DNA from: Novosphingobium sp. 18050
GTDB lineage: Bacteria; Pseudomonadota; Alphaproteobacteria; Sphingomonadales; Sphingomonadaceae
Length of the DNA stretch: 60,047 bases
Direction: 5' to 3'
Assembly (NCBI RefSeq): GCF_902706195.1
Contig: NZ_CACSJO010000028.1
Span: forward strand, 1-60,047
Shown: one piece after another, positions 25,891-35,551 of the stretch
How positions within the stretch are numbered: the stretch's first letter is position 1
How the letters are laid out: each line of letters starts with the position of its first letter
The notes under the pieces: model-generated
Told to the model about the DNA's origin: nothing
The model's input: the letters and a program-made list of their open reading frames with translations, nothing else
The model's database searches: none
Program-made: the position numbers and the translations under genes

Positions 25891-27881
25891 TGGCAGAAAT
25901 CGGACTTGCTGCGCTGTGGCTGGCTGCCGCACTGGCCGGCCTGCAACTGGTCGCGGGCAGCCTTGGGCTGACGACGCGCGGCGCAGTGCTAGGCGGGGCC
26001 GTTCGGCCCGTCGCCATGGTGCAGGGCCTGCTCGCGTTGCTGGCCTTCGCCTGCCTGATCTACGTCTTTTCCGTCACTGACCTTTCGGTGAAGCTGGTCG
26101 CGCTCAATTCGCATTCGATGAAGCCGCTGGTCTACAAGATCGCGGGTGCCTGGGGTAATCACGAGGGCTCGATGCTCCTGTGGGTGACCGTCATGGGCAT
26201 GGCGGGAGGTTTCGTGGCGCTGGTCGAGCGGCGCCTGCCCGAACGCACGATGCTGGCGACGCTGGCGGGGCAGGCTTTCGTCAGCATCGGCTTCTATGCC
26301 TTCCTGCTGCTCGCTTCGAACCCTTTCGAGCGGCTTTCGCCGGTCCCGGCTGAGGGGAACGGCCTCAACCCGCTGCTGCAGGACCTTGGCCTCGCATTCC
26401 ATCCGCCTACGCTCTACCTCGGCTATGTCGGGCTTTCGATCGCCTTCAGCTTCGCCATTGGTGCGCTGATCACGCGCGAAGTCGGTCCGGCTTTTGCGCG
26501 TGCCATGCGGCCCTGGGTGCTGGGGGCGTGGATATTCCTGACCGTCGGCATCGCGGCAGGCTCTTACTGGGCTTATTACGAGCTTGGCTGGGGTGGCTGG
26601 TGGTTCTGGGACCCGGTCGAGAACGCTTCTCTCATGCCCTGGCTGGCGGCGACCGCCTTGCTGCATTCGTGCAGCGTGCTGGCTTCGCGTAACGCCTTGC
26701 GCGCATGGACGGTGATGCTGGGCGTCGTCGCCTTCTCGATGTCGATGATCGGCACCTTCCTCGTCCGCTCGGGCATCCTGACGAGCGTTCACGCCTTCGC
26801 GGTGGACCCGCAGCGCGGCACCTTCATTCTGGCGCTGCTGGCGATCTACATCGGCGGCGCGCTGACCCTGTTCGGCTTGCGCGCCTCTACCGTGACCGAG
26901 GGGGAGCGGTTCGCTCTGGTTAGCCGGGAGGGGGCGCTGGTGTTCAACAATGTCATGCTCTCGGCGATCCTGGGTATCGTGCTGTTCGGCACGCTCTATC
27001 CGCTGGTGGCCGAAACCTTCGGCGCCAAGGTTTCGGTGGGGCCGCCGTACTTCAACCCAATGGGCGCGCTATTCGCGGTGCCGATGCTGGTGGTGCTGGC
27101 GGTCGGCCCGCTGCTGCGTTGGCGGCGCGACAGGTTCGCGCGCGTCGGCAAGAACCTCGTCATTCCGGCGATGCTGGTGGCGGCGGCAGCGATCGGCTTG
27201 CTGATGATCGGCGGGGTGGCGCTGCTGCCTTTCCTTGGCCTTGCGCTGGCGCTGGGCCTTGCCTGGGCCAGCCTGCTTCCGCTCAAGGGGCGCAACCTGC
27301 GCCGCACGCCGCTGCCGATATGGGGCATGGTCACCGCGCATTTCGGCATTGCCGTCGCGTTGTTCGGGATGAGCAGCGAAAGCGCCTTTTCGGTCGAGAA
27401 GCTGGTTGCCGTGAAGATCGGCGAGGTTACGCAGGTCGGTCCCTGGGGCGTGAAGCTCGACACTGTTGAGCCTGTCGCCGGGCCGAACTGGACAGCGCTC
27501 GAAGCGCGCCTGCTGGTGCGTTACGGCACCGACGGCAAGGTCAGCCGGATGCTGCCGCAGTCGCGGAGTTTCTGGGCGCCGCCGCAGCAGACCAGCGAAT
27601 CGGCGTTGCTGACGCGCTGGAACGGACAGCTCTATGCCGTGCTTGGCGGTGAAGCGCCGGCGGCTGGCGACAAGAGTGAGGCCAAAAGCGATGCCGGAAG
27701 CGATCAGGGCCGCTGGCAGCTGCGGCTGTGGTGGAAGCCGTTCGTGCCGCTGATCTGGCTGGGCGGGTTGCTCATCGCCCTGGGCGGCGCGCTGGCGCTG
27801 GCGGGGCATGTCCTTGCCGACCTTCGCCGTATCAACCTGCGCAGCAAGATAGCCTATCGCCGCGAAAGGCAGGGCCGATGA
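25887..27881 (+). CDS. ccmF: Cytochrome c heme lyase subunit CcmF
   Basis: A 664-residue membrane protein that attaches heme to apocytochrome c together with CcmH and CcmI. The WWD domain reads WGGWWFWDPVENASLMPW, and conserved periplasmic histidines are in NSHSMKPL, GNHEGSML and AFHPPTLYLGY. About 14 membrane segments and a large periplasmic loop near the C-terminus fit the family. The ATG overlaps the ccmE stop (ATGA) and the stop overlaps ccmG. Confidence 0.96.
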   Translation: MMAEIGLAALWLAAALAGLQLVAGSLGLTTRGAVLGGAVRPVAMVQGLLALLAFACLIYVFSVTDLSVKLVALNSHSMKPLVYKIAGAWGNHEGSMLLWVTVMGMAGGFVALVERRLPERTMLATLAGQAFVSIGFYAFLLLASNPFERLSPVPAEGNGLNPLLQDLGLAFHPPTLYLGYVGLSIAFSFAIGALITREVGPAFARAMRPWVLGAWIFLTVGIAAGSYWAYYELGWGGWWFWDPVENASLMPWLAATALLHSCSVLASRNALRAWTVMLGVVAFSMSMIGTFLVRSGILTSVHAFAVDPQRGTFILALLAIYIGGALTLFGLRASTVTEGERFALVSREGALVFNNVMLSAILGIVLFGTLYPLVAETFGAKVSVGPPYFNPMGALFAVPMLVVLAVGPLLRWRRDRFARVGKNLVIPAMLVAAAAIGLLMIGGVALLPFLGLALALGLAWASLLPLKGRNLRRTPLPIWGMVTAHFGIAVALFGMSSESAFSVEKLVAVKIGEVTQVGPWGVKLDTVEPVAGPNWTALEARLLVRYGTDGKVSRMLPQSRSFWAPPQQTSESALLTRWNGQLYAVLGGEAPAAGDKSEAKSDAGSDQGRWQLRLWWKPFVPLIWLGGLLIALGGALALAGHVLADLRRINLRSKIAYRRERQGR

Positions 27882-28432
27882 GCGATACTGTTCCACCCCG
27901 TGCTCCGCGCTGGGCGATCTGGCTGCCATTGGCGTTGTTCATCGGCTTCTTCGCGCTGGTCATGATCGGGCTGTATCGGCCGGCCGACCGCAATGTCGCC
28001 AGTGCGCTGGTGGGCAAGTCCATGCCCCGCTTCGACCTGCCGCCCGCACTGCCGGGCCGTCCGGGGCTGGACAGCAATGTGCTCGCCAATGGCAAGCCGC
28101 ACCTCGTCAACGTCTTCGCCAGCTGGTGCGTGCCGTGCCGCGTCGAGGCGCCGCAGCTGGCCGAACTCGCGAAGGCCGGCGTTCCGATCGAGGGCATCTC
28201 GGTGCGCGATACGACCGAGAACCTGCAAGGCTTCCTCGAAGAAAACGGCGACCCTTTCCAGCGCATCGGCGCGGACGACGACGGCAAGGTACAGCTTGCG
28301 CTCGGCTCATCGGGCGTGCCGGAAACCTATGTCGTCGATGGCAAGGGCAAGATTGTCTACCAGCACATCGGCGAGATCCGGCCCGAGCATCTGGGCCTTC
28401 TGCTGGGCAAGCTGCAGGAGGCGCAGCAGTGA
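27878..28432 (+). CDS. ccmG: Thiol:disulfide interchange protein CcmG/DsbE
   Basis: A 184-residue membrane-tethered thioredoxin-like protein that reduces the CxxCH cysteines of apocytochromes before heme attachment. A single anchor helix (residues 12-32) precedes the thioredoxin domain with active site ASWCVPCR (Cys84, Cys87) and the cis-proline loop GVPETYVVD. The frame extends upstream inside ccmF, but ATG 27878, overlapping the ccmF stop, gives the family's N-terminus. Confidence 0.95.
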   Translation: MSDTVPPRAPRWAIWLPLALFIGFFALVMIGLYRPADRNVASALVGKSMPRFDLPPALPGRPGLDSNVLANGKPHLVNVFASWCVPCRVEAPQLAELAKAGVPIEGISVRDTTENLQGFLEENGDPFQRIGADDDGKVQLALGSSGVPETYVVDGKGKIVYQHIGEIRPEHLGLLLGKLQEAQQ

Positions 28433-28869
28433 AGCGCCTGCTTCGGTCCCCAGCAGGTCTGGGCCCTGTAATCGTGTGCCTTGCCCTGGCGGCCCCCGCC
28501 GTCGCGCAGGAGGAGCAATCCACGGCGCCTTACGCCTATCGCCAGCTTGACGATCCGGCCAAGGAAACCAAGGCGCAGGATCTTATGGAAAGCTTGCGCT
28601 GCCTGCAGTGTCAGGGCCAGTCGATCGCCGATTCGGATGCGCCGATTGCCGGTTCCATGCGCAGCCTCGTGCGGGAACGGATCGCGGCGGGAGAAGACCC
28701 CGAGGCGATTCGTGCCTGGCTGATCGAGCGTTACGGTGACTATGTCAGCTATGCCCCGCAACTGACCGGCCTGACCTGGCCTCTGTTCGCGGTGCCTGCA
28801 TTTTTCATGCTGGTCGCGTTCCTGCTGCTGCGCCGCCGCTTTGCCGGCAAGACGGAGGACGCGAAGTGA
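28429..28869 (+). CDS. ccmH: Cytochrome c maturation protein CcmH
   Basis: A 146-residue periplasmic thiol reductase of the heme-ligation complex. A signal peptide (ends PAVAQ, near residue 27) is followed by the LRCLQCQGQ motif with Cys58 and Cys61, then a three-helix bundle with RYGDYVSYAP, and a C-terminal membrane anchor. Translation starts at GTG 28429, overlapping the ccmG stop. It is the short form; the TPR part found fused in E. coli is a separate gene (ccmI) just downstream. Confidence 0.93.
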   Translation: MKRLLRSPAGLGPVIVCLALAAPAVAQEEQSTAPYAYRQLDDPAKETKAQDLMESLRCLQCQGQSIADSDAPIAGSMRSLVRERIAAGEDPEAIRAWLIERYGDYVSYAPQLTGLTWPLFAVPAFFMLVAFLLLRRRFAGKTEDAK

Positions 28870-29594
28870 TTTGGGTGTTCGTCATCGGCCTGGCCGTCGT
28901 GGCTCTTGTGCTGTTGCTGTTCGTACTCAAAGTGCCTCGCGGGGCGCGTGAAGTGGTTGGTTCGGCGCTCCTGCTGGGGATTGCCGGCTACGTTTCGCAA
29001 GGCTCGCCAGGCCAGGCCGGCGCGCCCAAGGAAGCGAGTGAGCAGGTCTCGGGCAATGCGGCCGCGCTGGTCGATGCCCGTTCCAAGGTCACCAACAGCG
29101 GTATTCCCACCCTCAATCGCTGGGTGGTCACCGCCGATGCTTTTGCGCGCAACGGCCGTTATGCCGATGCCGCCGAAGTGCTGCGCATCGCGGTTGAGGA
29201 AGACCCCAAGAGTTCGGAAGCGTGGCTGGCCATGGCTAACGCCATCGTTGCCCATGCCGACAACTCACTGACCCCGGCGGCGCTCTACGCCTATCGCCGT
29301 GCTGCCAGGGCGGATCCCGATGCGCCGGGGCCGCCGTTCTTCCTTGGCCTTGCCTTCGCCCAGGAAGGCCGACTTGCCGAGACGCGCACGCTTTGGGCCG
29401 GAGTGCTCGAACGAGCGCCTGCCGATGCGCCGTGGCGCGCGCCGCTGGCGCAGCAGCTCCAGCGGCTCGATACGGTGATCGCGGCGCAAAAGGGCGAAGC
29501 CCCGCCTTCTGCGCTCTCACCGTCTGCACTTCCGCCTCAGTCCACTGCTACGCCCGAATCGTCCGCTTCCCCAGCCCCCGTTCAGGGGCAGTAG
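28866..29594 (+). CDS. ccmI: Cytochrome c-type biogenesis protein CcmI
   Basis: A 242-residue protein with two N-terminal hydrophobic segments (residues 1-20 and about 30-45) and a periplasmic region of TPR-like repeats (LNRWVVTADAFARNGRYADA; EEDPKSSEAWLAMANAI; ADPDAPGPPFFLGLAFAQEG). CcmI binds the C-terminus of apocytochromes and brings them to CcmF/H. The C-terminal 40 residues are Pro/Ser/Ala-rich. GTG 28866 overlaps the ccmH stop. It is the last gene of the operon. Confidence 0.88.
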   Translation: MIWVFVIGLAVVALVLLLFVLKVPRGAREVVGSALLLGIAGYVSQGSPGQAGAPKEASEQVSGNAAALVDARSKVTNSGIPTLNRWVVTADAFARNGRYADAAEVLRIAVEEDPKSSEAWLAMANAIVAHADNSLTPAALYAYRRAARADPDAPGPPFFLGLAFAQEGRLAETRTLWAGVLERAPADAPWRAPLAQQLQRLDTVIAAQKGEAPPSALSPSALPPQSTATPESSASPAPVQGQ

Positions 29595-29731
29595 CCGCTT
29601 CCCTGAACGGTACATGTCCGCCCCGGGGACACCTTGTAAGTATCGTTGCCTGCCCCCATCCATGCTGCTAACGGCCACATCCTTGCCGCAGCGGTGAATG
29701 CGTCGCTGCGAGTCCATGACAGGACGCTGGA

Positions 29732-31702
29732 ATGAGTGATGGAAGTGCGGACACGTCCAATGTCCCGGCGGCAATAGCCCCGGCGGCGTTTGAGTCTCCG
29801 ATATCGGGTCAAGGCCACAGTGGGGGTCACGGATCCGGCAATATCACGAAGCTGGCACTCGGTGCGGTAGGTGTCGTCTTCGGCGACATCGGCACCAGCC
29901 CGATCTACGCTTTTCGTGAGACGTTCGTCGGCCCGCACCCGCTGGCGATCGACGAACTGCATATTCTGGGCGTCGTCAGCCTGATCTTCTGGTCGATGAC
30001 GCTGGTCGTCTCAATCCAGTATGTCAGTGTGCTGATGCGCGCCGACAACAAGGGGCAGGGCGGCAGCCTCGCGCTTGTCGCGCTGATTTCCGGTTCGATC
30101 AAGAAGTCCGGCTATGGCTACCTCGTAGTCCTGCTAGGCGTCTTCGCGACCTCTCTGTTCTACGGGGACTCGATGATTACCCCGGCGGTCTCGGTGCTGT
30201 CGGCGGTAGAGGGTCTCACTGTTGTCCAGTCGGACCTTTCGCCGTTCGTTCTGCCGATCGCGCTGGTTCTGCTGGTAGGCCTTTTCGTCATCCAGAAGAG
30301 CGGCACGGCGAAAGTCGGTGCGCTGTTCGCGCCGGTCATGGTGGTCTACTTCATCGTTCTCGCGGTGCTGGGCTTCTACCATCTGGTGCAGATGCCCGAA
30401 GTGCTGAAAGCGCTGAACCCGTGGTTCGCGATCCAGTTCTTCCTGACCGACAAGGTGCTGGGCTTCCTCGCCTTGGGCTCGGTCGTGCTGGCCGTTACCG
30501 GGGCCGAGGCGCTCTATTCGGACATGGGGCACTTCGGACGCGGGCCCATGCGGCTGTCGTGGTTCGGTTTCGTGATGCCGTGCCTGCTCATCAACTATTT
30601 CGGCCAGGCGGCGATGATCCTGCGGCTCGACGATGCGCAGGCGGCCGTCGCCATGGAGAATCCGTTCTTCAACCTCGCGCCCGAATCGCTGCGCCTGCCG
30701 CTGGTGATCCTGGCCAGCTGCGCCGCGTTCATCGCCAGCCAGGCAGTGATCTCGGGTGCGTTCTCGATCACTCATCAGGCGATGCAGCTGGGCTTTATCC
30801 CGCGCCTTTCCACCCGCCACACCAGCGAGCACGAAGTGGGGCAGATCTACATCCCGTTCGTCAACTGGGCGCTGATGACCGGCGTGATCGTGCTGGTGCT
30901 GGTGTTCCAGAACTCGTCCAACCTCGCCTCGGCTTATGGCATCGCGGTAACAGGCGCGATGTTGATCGACACCTGCCTTATGGCGGTGCTGCTGATCGTG
31001 CTGTGGAAGTGGAAGCTGTGGTTGGCGATCCCGGTGATCGTGACCTTCTTCGTGGTCGACGGCGCCTACTTCGCCGCCAATGCCACCAAGGTGCCGGACG
31101 GCGGCTGGTTCCCGCTGATGATCGGCGGCATCGCCTTCACCCTGCTGACGACCTGGAACAAGGGCCGCCGCCTCATGCGTGACCGCATGACCGAGGCCGC
31201 GCTTCCCCTCAACGTCTTCGCCAAGAGCGCGCATGGCAGCGCCACCCGCGTGCCCGGCACGGCGATCTTCATGGCATCCAGCAACATAGGCGTGCCTTCG
31301 GCGCTGCTGCACAACATCAAGCACAACAAGGTGCTGCATGAACGCGTGGTAGTGTTGACGGTAGAGGTGCAGGACGTGCCTTACGTCGAGCCGCCCGAGC
31401 GCTTCACGGTGGTCGAACTGGGGCAGGGTTTCTACAGGATGACGCTGCGCTACGGCTTCATGGAAGAGACCGACATCCCCGCCGCGCTGGCTCACGCACC
31501 AATGTGCGGCGGCCCTTTCGAGATGATGAAGACCAGCTTCTTCCTCTCGCGCCAGACGCTGGTGCCCTCGGAGAAGCCGGGTATGATGATCTGGCGCGAA
31601 AAGCTGTTCGCCTGGATGATGCGCAATGCGGCCAGCGCGATGGAGTTTTTCCGCCTGCCGACGAACCGTGTGGTGGAACTGGGTAGCCAGCTCGAAATCT
31701 GA
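29732..31702 (+). CDS. kup: Potassium uptake protein Kup
   Basis: A 656-residue low-affinity K+ transporter of the KUP/HAK family, probably a proton symporter. The N-terminus has the signature GAVGVVFGDIGTSPIYAFRE; about 12 membrane helices follow (GDSMITPAVSVLSAVEGL and AYGIAVTGAMLIDT among them), and the last 200 residues are the cytoplasmic domain. A Ser/Gly/His-rich leader of about 35 residues precedes the first helix. AGGACGCTGGA precedes the ATG. It has its own intergenic spacers on both sides. Confidence 0.95.
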   Translation: MSDGSADTSNVPAAIAPAAFESPISGQGHSGGHGSGNITKLALGAVGVVFGDIGTSPIYAFRETFVGPHPLAIDELHILGVVSLIFWSMTLVVSIQYVSVLMRADNKGQGGSLALVALISGSIKKSGYGYLVVLLGVFATSLFYGDSMITPAVSVLSAVEGLTVVQSDLSPFVLPIALVLLVGLFVIQKSGTAKVGALFAPVMVVYFIVLAVLGFYHLVQMPEVLKALNPWFAIQFFLTDKVLGFLALGSVVLAVTGAEALYSDMGHFGRGPMRLSWFGFVMPCLLINYFGQAAMILRLDDAQAAVAMENPFFNLAPESLRLPLVILASCAAFIASQAVISGAFSITHQAMQLGFIPRLSTRHTSEHEVGQIYIPFVNWALMTGVIVLVLVFQNSSNLASAYGIAVTGAMLIDTCLMAVLLIVLWKWKLWLAIPVIVTFFVVDGAYFAANATKVPDGGWFPLMIGGIAFTLLTTWNKGRRLMRDRMTEAALPLNVFAKSAHGSATRVPGTAIFMASSNIGVPSALLHNIKHNKVLHERVVVLTVEVQDVPYVEPPERFTVVELGQGFYRMTLRYGFMEETDIPAALAHAPMCGGPFEMMKTSFFLSRQTLVPSEKPGMMIWREKLFAWMMRNAASAMEFFRLPTNRVVELGSQLEI

Positions 31703-31815
31703 GCAGCCGGGCGGCTTTGCGGTCGGGGTGCGGAGGGTGGATGCGGCACGGTTTGCCCCGCGCCGCGAACGCCTGAGCCCTTGACCACGCCCGCCCGGCG
31801 CGGCACCCATGGCGT

Positions 31816-33723
31816 ATGATTAAATCGACCGGGATTGTCGCGGGCCTGGCACTGACCTCGCTCGCATTCGCCATCGCCGCCCCGCTTGCCGCTGCGCAGG
31901 GGCAAACGCCCACCGACACCATGATGAACGAACAGGTGAAGTCGTATGACTGGGTGCGCCCCCAGGCCGACTATGTTCGCCGCGTGGTCATGGTGCCGAT
32001 GCGCGACGGGGCGAAGCTCTACACCGTCATCGTCTTCCGCAAGGGCACGACCGACGGGCCGATGCTGCTGAGCCGCACACCTTACAACGCGGAGAAATCC
32101 ACCAGCCGCAACCGCAGCCAGAAGATCGAGGAAATCCTTCCCGTCGCCGACGCCGAATTCGTCAACGACGGCTATATCCGCGTCTATCAGGACGTGCGCG
32201 GGCTGGATGGCTCGGAAGGTGATTATGTGATGAACCGGCCCCTGCGCGGGCCGCTGAACAAGACGAAGGTCGATCACGCCACCGACGCTTACGACACAAT
32301 CGACTGGCTGGTGAAGAACGTGAAGGAGAGCAACGGCAAGGTCGGCATCACCGGCTCGTCCTACCTTGGCTTCACGTCGCTGATGGCGCTGATCGATCCG
32401 CATCCGGCGCTGAAGGCGGCCGTGCCGCAGAGCCCGATGGTCGACGGCTGGATGGGCGATGACTGGTTCCACAACGGCGCGTTCCGCACCTTCGGTTTCG
32501 ACTACGATCTGGGCCAGACGGTCAAGAAGGGCGGTGGTTCGGTGCCGCGCGGGACCGGTGACGATTACACCGCCTACCTTCAGGCCGGCTCGGCGATGGA
32601 CTACGCGAGGGCTTACGGTCTCACCGACCTGCCGGTGGCGCGCAAGGTCCTCGAACATCCCAGCTATGATGCCTGGTGGCAGGGTCAGGCGGTCGATAAG
32701 CTGCTGGGCGCGCGCAAGCTGACCGTGCCGACCATGCTGGTCGTCGGGCAGTGGGATCAGGAGGACAGTTACGGCGCTCCGGCGGTCTATCAGGCGCTGA
32801 AGGCGAACGGCACGCCCACCGACATGGTGAGCCTGGTGATCGGGCCCTGGCGGCACTCCCAGGTCAATTACGAGGCGCGCGAACTGGGGCCGCTCAAGTG
32901 GGAAGGCGATACCGGCCTGCAGTTCCGCACGCGCTACATGAAGCCATTCTTCGACTGCCACCTGAAGACTAACGCGCCTGCCTGCGACACGCCGCCGGTG
33001 CTGACCTACGCCACCGGCGAGAACCGCTGGGAAGTGTCGCCCCAGTGGCCGGCGGGCGATTACACTCCGCTATATCTCGGCGAGGATTCAGGGCTGTCAT
33101 GGTCCAAACCGCAGGCGGGCAGCGACAGCTACGTTTCCGACCCCGCCAAGCCGGTGCCGATGCTGCCGCGCCCGATCACCATGTCGGGCGAAGAGTGGAA
33201 GACCTGGCTGGTCCACGACCAGCGCTTCGTCGACGGGCGGACCGATGTGCTAAGCTATTCCACCGGAGTGCTGGACAAGCCGCTCCACATCAAGGGCGCG
33301 CCCAAGGTGGATCTGCGCGCGGCGACCAGCGGGCGCGACAGCGACTTCGTGGTCAAGCTGATCGACGTCTATCCGCAGGAGAACACGGCTAATCCGACAA
33401 TGGCAGGCTATCAGCTTGGCATCGGCATCGAGATATTCCGCGGCCGCTACGTCGACGGGTTCGCGACCCCCAAGGCATTGGAGCCGGGCAAGACCTACGG
33501 CTTCAAGTGGTCGCTGCCCAATGTCGATCACGTGTTCCTGCCGGGGCACCGGATCATGGTGCAGGTGCAGTCCAGCCTGTTCCCCCTCTACGACCGCAAT
33601 CCGCAGAGCTGGGTGCCCTCGATCATGGAAGCCAAGCCTTCGGATTACGTAAAGGCGACCGAGACGATCCATTGGGGCGGGGATGCGGCGAGCGCCGTCT
33701 GGCTGCCGGTAGCGAAGGACTGA
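31816..33723 (+). CDS. CocE/NonD family serine hydrolase (X-Pro dipeptidyl-peptidase S15 fold)
   Basis: A 635-residue exported alpha/beta-hydrolase. A signal peptide covers residues 1-28 (ends PLAAAQ). GITGSSYLGFT places the nucleophile at Ser182; WDQED and GPWRHSQ probably supply Asp and His of the triad. The C-terminal jelly-roll domain is that of X-Pro dipeptidyl-peptidases, cocaine esterase and alpha-amino-acid ester hydrolases. YQDVRGLDGSEGDYVMN is typical of the amino-acid ester hydrolase branch. The real substrate, an ester or amide, is unknown. It converges with the CLC gene. Confidence 0.88.
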   Translation: MIKSTGIVAGLALTSLAFAIAAPLAAAQGQTPTDTMMNEQVKSYDWVRPQADYVRRVVMVPMRDGAKLYTVIVFRKGTTDGPMLLSRTPYNAEKSTSRNRSQKIEEILPVADAEFVNDGYIRVYQDVRGLDGSEGDYVMNRPLRGPLNKTKVDHATDAYDTIDWLVKNVKESNGKVGITGSSYLGFTSLMALIDPHPALKAAVPQSPMVDGWMGDDWFHNGAFRTFGFDYDLGQTVKKGGGSVPRGTGDDYTAYLQAGSAMDYARAYGLTDLPVARKVLEHPSYDAWWQGQAVDKLLGARKLTVPTMLVVGQWDQEDSYGAPAVYQALKANGTPTDMVSLVIGPWRHSQVNYEARELGPLKWEGDTGLQFRTRYMKPFFDCHLKTNAPACDTPPVLTYATGENRWEVSPQWPAGDYTPLYLGEDSGLSWSKPQAGSDSYVSDPAKPVPMLPRPITMSGEEWKTWLVHDQRFVDGRTDVLSYSTGVLDKPLHIKGAPKVDLRAATSGRDSDFVVKLIDVYPQENTANPTMAGYQLGIGIEIFRGRYVDGFATPKALEPGKTYGFKWSLPNVDHVFLPGHRIMVQVQSSLFPLYDRNPQSWVPSIMEAKPSDYVKATETIHWGGDAASAVWLPVAKD

Positions 33724-33732
33724 GAGCGGCGC

Positions 33733-35538
33733 TCAGTTTTCACCGAACAGCGCGCGCTGCGAGGCTTCGATTTCCTCGAAGTAGCGGCGGCGTGCGTGGC
33801 GTTCGGTCACTACGCCGACCACGTTGCCGACGCCGTCGACCACCGCCAGCTCGTCCGCTACGGCAAGGTCGAAGGCTTTCAGCATGGCGCGGATATCTGT
33901 GGCGGGGGACAGCGTGTTGTCCGCCAGTGTCGCCAGTGTGCCGACCTGCGTTTCCGGCGCCAGTTCCGGGTTGTAGGCCGATGCGGTCGTTACGATGCCA
34001 GCATAGTGCTCCTCGGAGTCGAGAAGAACGGCCTTGCTGGCGGAGCCCAGCGCCACGCGCGCACGAAAGTCGGCGATGGACAGGTCGGCGGGAACGCTGA
34101 CCCAGTCCTTGCGCATGATCCGCCCGGCCGTGAGGCTGAGCATCCAGCCTATATCGCGCGGGCTGCGCACGATCGAGCCGCGCACATGCAGACGCCAGGT
34201 GGAAAAGGAATAGCCGAAGGTCTCGCGCGTCAGGGCGCTCGATACCAGCGATGCGGTCAACACCACGCCCATCAGCGCGAAGTCATGCGTGGTCTCCAGC
34301 ATCAGGATCGCCAGCGTCATCGGGCCGCCCACAACGGACACTGCCAGCGCCGCCATGCCGACCAGCGCGGCGTCGTTGACGTCCAGATTGATGCTTAAGG
34401 GCAGCATTTCGACAAGCGCTGCGAAGATCAGCCCGACCAGCGATCCCAGAAACAGCGAGGCGAAGAACAGCCCGCCGCGAAATCCGAAGCTGAGCGAGAT
34501 GACGGAAGCTGCGATCTTCAGTACCAGCACCATCAGCAGGAACTGTAGCGCCGGCTGCATGGTCAGGTTGAGGTGCATCGCTCCATGTCCGGCCGCCAGC
34601 GTCTGCGGCGTTACGAGGGCGAGGGGCATCAGCAATAGCCCGCCGATCACCGGTTTCCAGCGGGAAATGCGGTCGACTTTCTGGACCTGCATTTCCGCGA
34701 ACGTCACCAGACGCATCAGCGCTATCCCCACCAGTGCGCAGGCGAGGCCGAGGACGACGTAGACGAAATAGTCGCCTGTGGTCAGAACGCGGTCGGCGCT
34801 GGATGCGATGAGGTAGGGTTCCACGCCCAGCGCGCGGGTGATGAAGGCCGCGCCCAGTGCCGCTGCGACTACCGGCGCGACAGCGGCGGGAGTATAGCTG
34901 CCTATGACGATCTCGAAGGCGTAGAAGGCGCCTGCCAGCGGCGCTCCGAAGGCCGCGCCAACCGCAGCGCCGGCTCCGGCGCCCACCAGCGTACGCATGT
35001 CGGTCCGGCGCAGCTTGAACCACTGCCCCAGCACAGAGGCGACGCCGCCACCCATCTGCGCATAGGCCGCCTCCAGCCCGACCGAGGCACCGACCCCATT
35101 CGAGATCAGAGTCTGCGCGGAAATGACGAGGTTGTCGACGAAGGGTATCTGCCCGCTGTGTAGGGCGTTGGCCTCCACGACGTCGATCGGGGCGCGGCGG
35201 CGGCGGCGCAGCATGTAGCTCATCGCCACCAGGGCAAGGCCGCCCAGCGGCAGGGCCAGCAGGCGCCAGGGATGCTTGATTTCGCCCAGCGCGCTGAGGC
35301 GGTTCACGGTTACGCCGTAGAACATTTCCTGCATGCTGTGGGCCAGCCACGCCTGCAGGTTGGTCATCCACCCTGCCGCCAGGCCCGCAAGCAGGGCGAG
35401 TACGATGAACGCCAATTCGCTTTCACGCAGACGCCGCCGCTGGCGGACGATCAAGGCCTTCAAAGCATTTGTGCCTGCGCGTCGCATGGCGCCGATTGGC
35501 CCTTGGCGCGCGGTGCTGTCAAGCACCGCGCGCTGCAT
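33733..35538 (-). CDS. CLC-type chloride channel/transporter with CBS domains
   Basis: A 601-residue CLC protein: about 10-12 membrane segments, then two C-terminal CBS domains (roughly residues 450-600; DWVSVPADLSIADFRARV and TLADNTLSPATDI). The gating glutamate appears kept in GASVGLEAAYAQMGG, where most CLCs read GxxxGxEGPxxQxG, so the GP after it is replaced by AA. GAAFGAPLAGAFYAFE matches the next conserved helix. It may be a proton-coupled antiporter or a channel. The longest frame begins at 35577 inside the SDR gene; 35538 is a likely start, 35487 possible. Confidence 0.88.
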   Translation of the reverse strand: MQRAVLDSTARQGPIGAMRRAGTNALKALIVRQRRRLRESELAFIVLALLAGLAAGWMTNLQAWLAHSMQEMFYGVTVNRLSALGEIKHPWRLLALPLGGLALVAMSYMLRRRRRAPIDVVEANALHSGQIPFVDNLVISAQTLISNGVGASVGLEAAYAQMGGGVASVLGQWFKLRRTDMRTLVGAGAGAAVGAAFGAPLAGAFYAFEIVIGSYTPAAVAPVVAAALGAAFITRALGVEPYLIASSADRVLTTGDYFVYVVLGLACALVGIALMRLVTFAEMQVQKVDRISRWKPVIGGLLLMPLALVTPQTLAAGHGAMHLNLTMQPALQFLLMVLVLKIAASVISLSFGFRGGLFFASLFLGSLVGLIFAALVEMLPLSINLDVNDAALVGMAALAVSVVGGPMTLAILMLETTHDFALMGVVLTASLVSSALTRETFGYSFSTWRLHVRGSIVRSPRDIGWMLSLTAGRIMRKDWVSVPADLSIADFRARVALGSASKAVLLDSEEHYAGIVTTASAYNPELAPETQVGTLATLADNTLSPATDIRAMLKAFDLAVADELAVVDGVGNVVGVVTERHARRRYFEEIEASQRALFGEN

Positions 35539-35551
35539 CTGCGAAAGGCTT

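Noticed and set aside
30134..31810. A 558-codon minus-strand frame opposite kup
   Set aside because: It is antisense to a clear Kup gene and its translation is Arg/His/Gln-rich with no domain.
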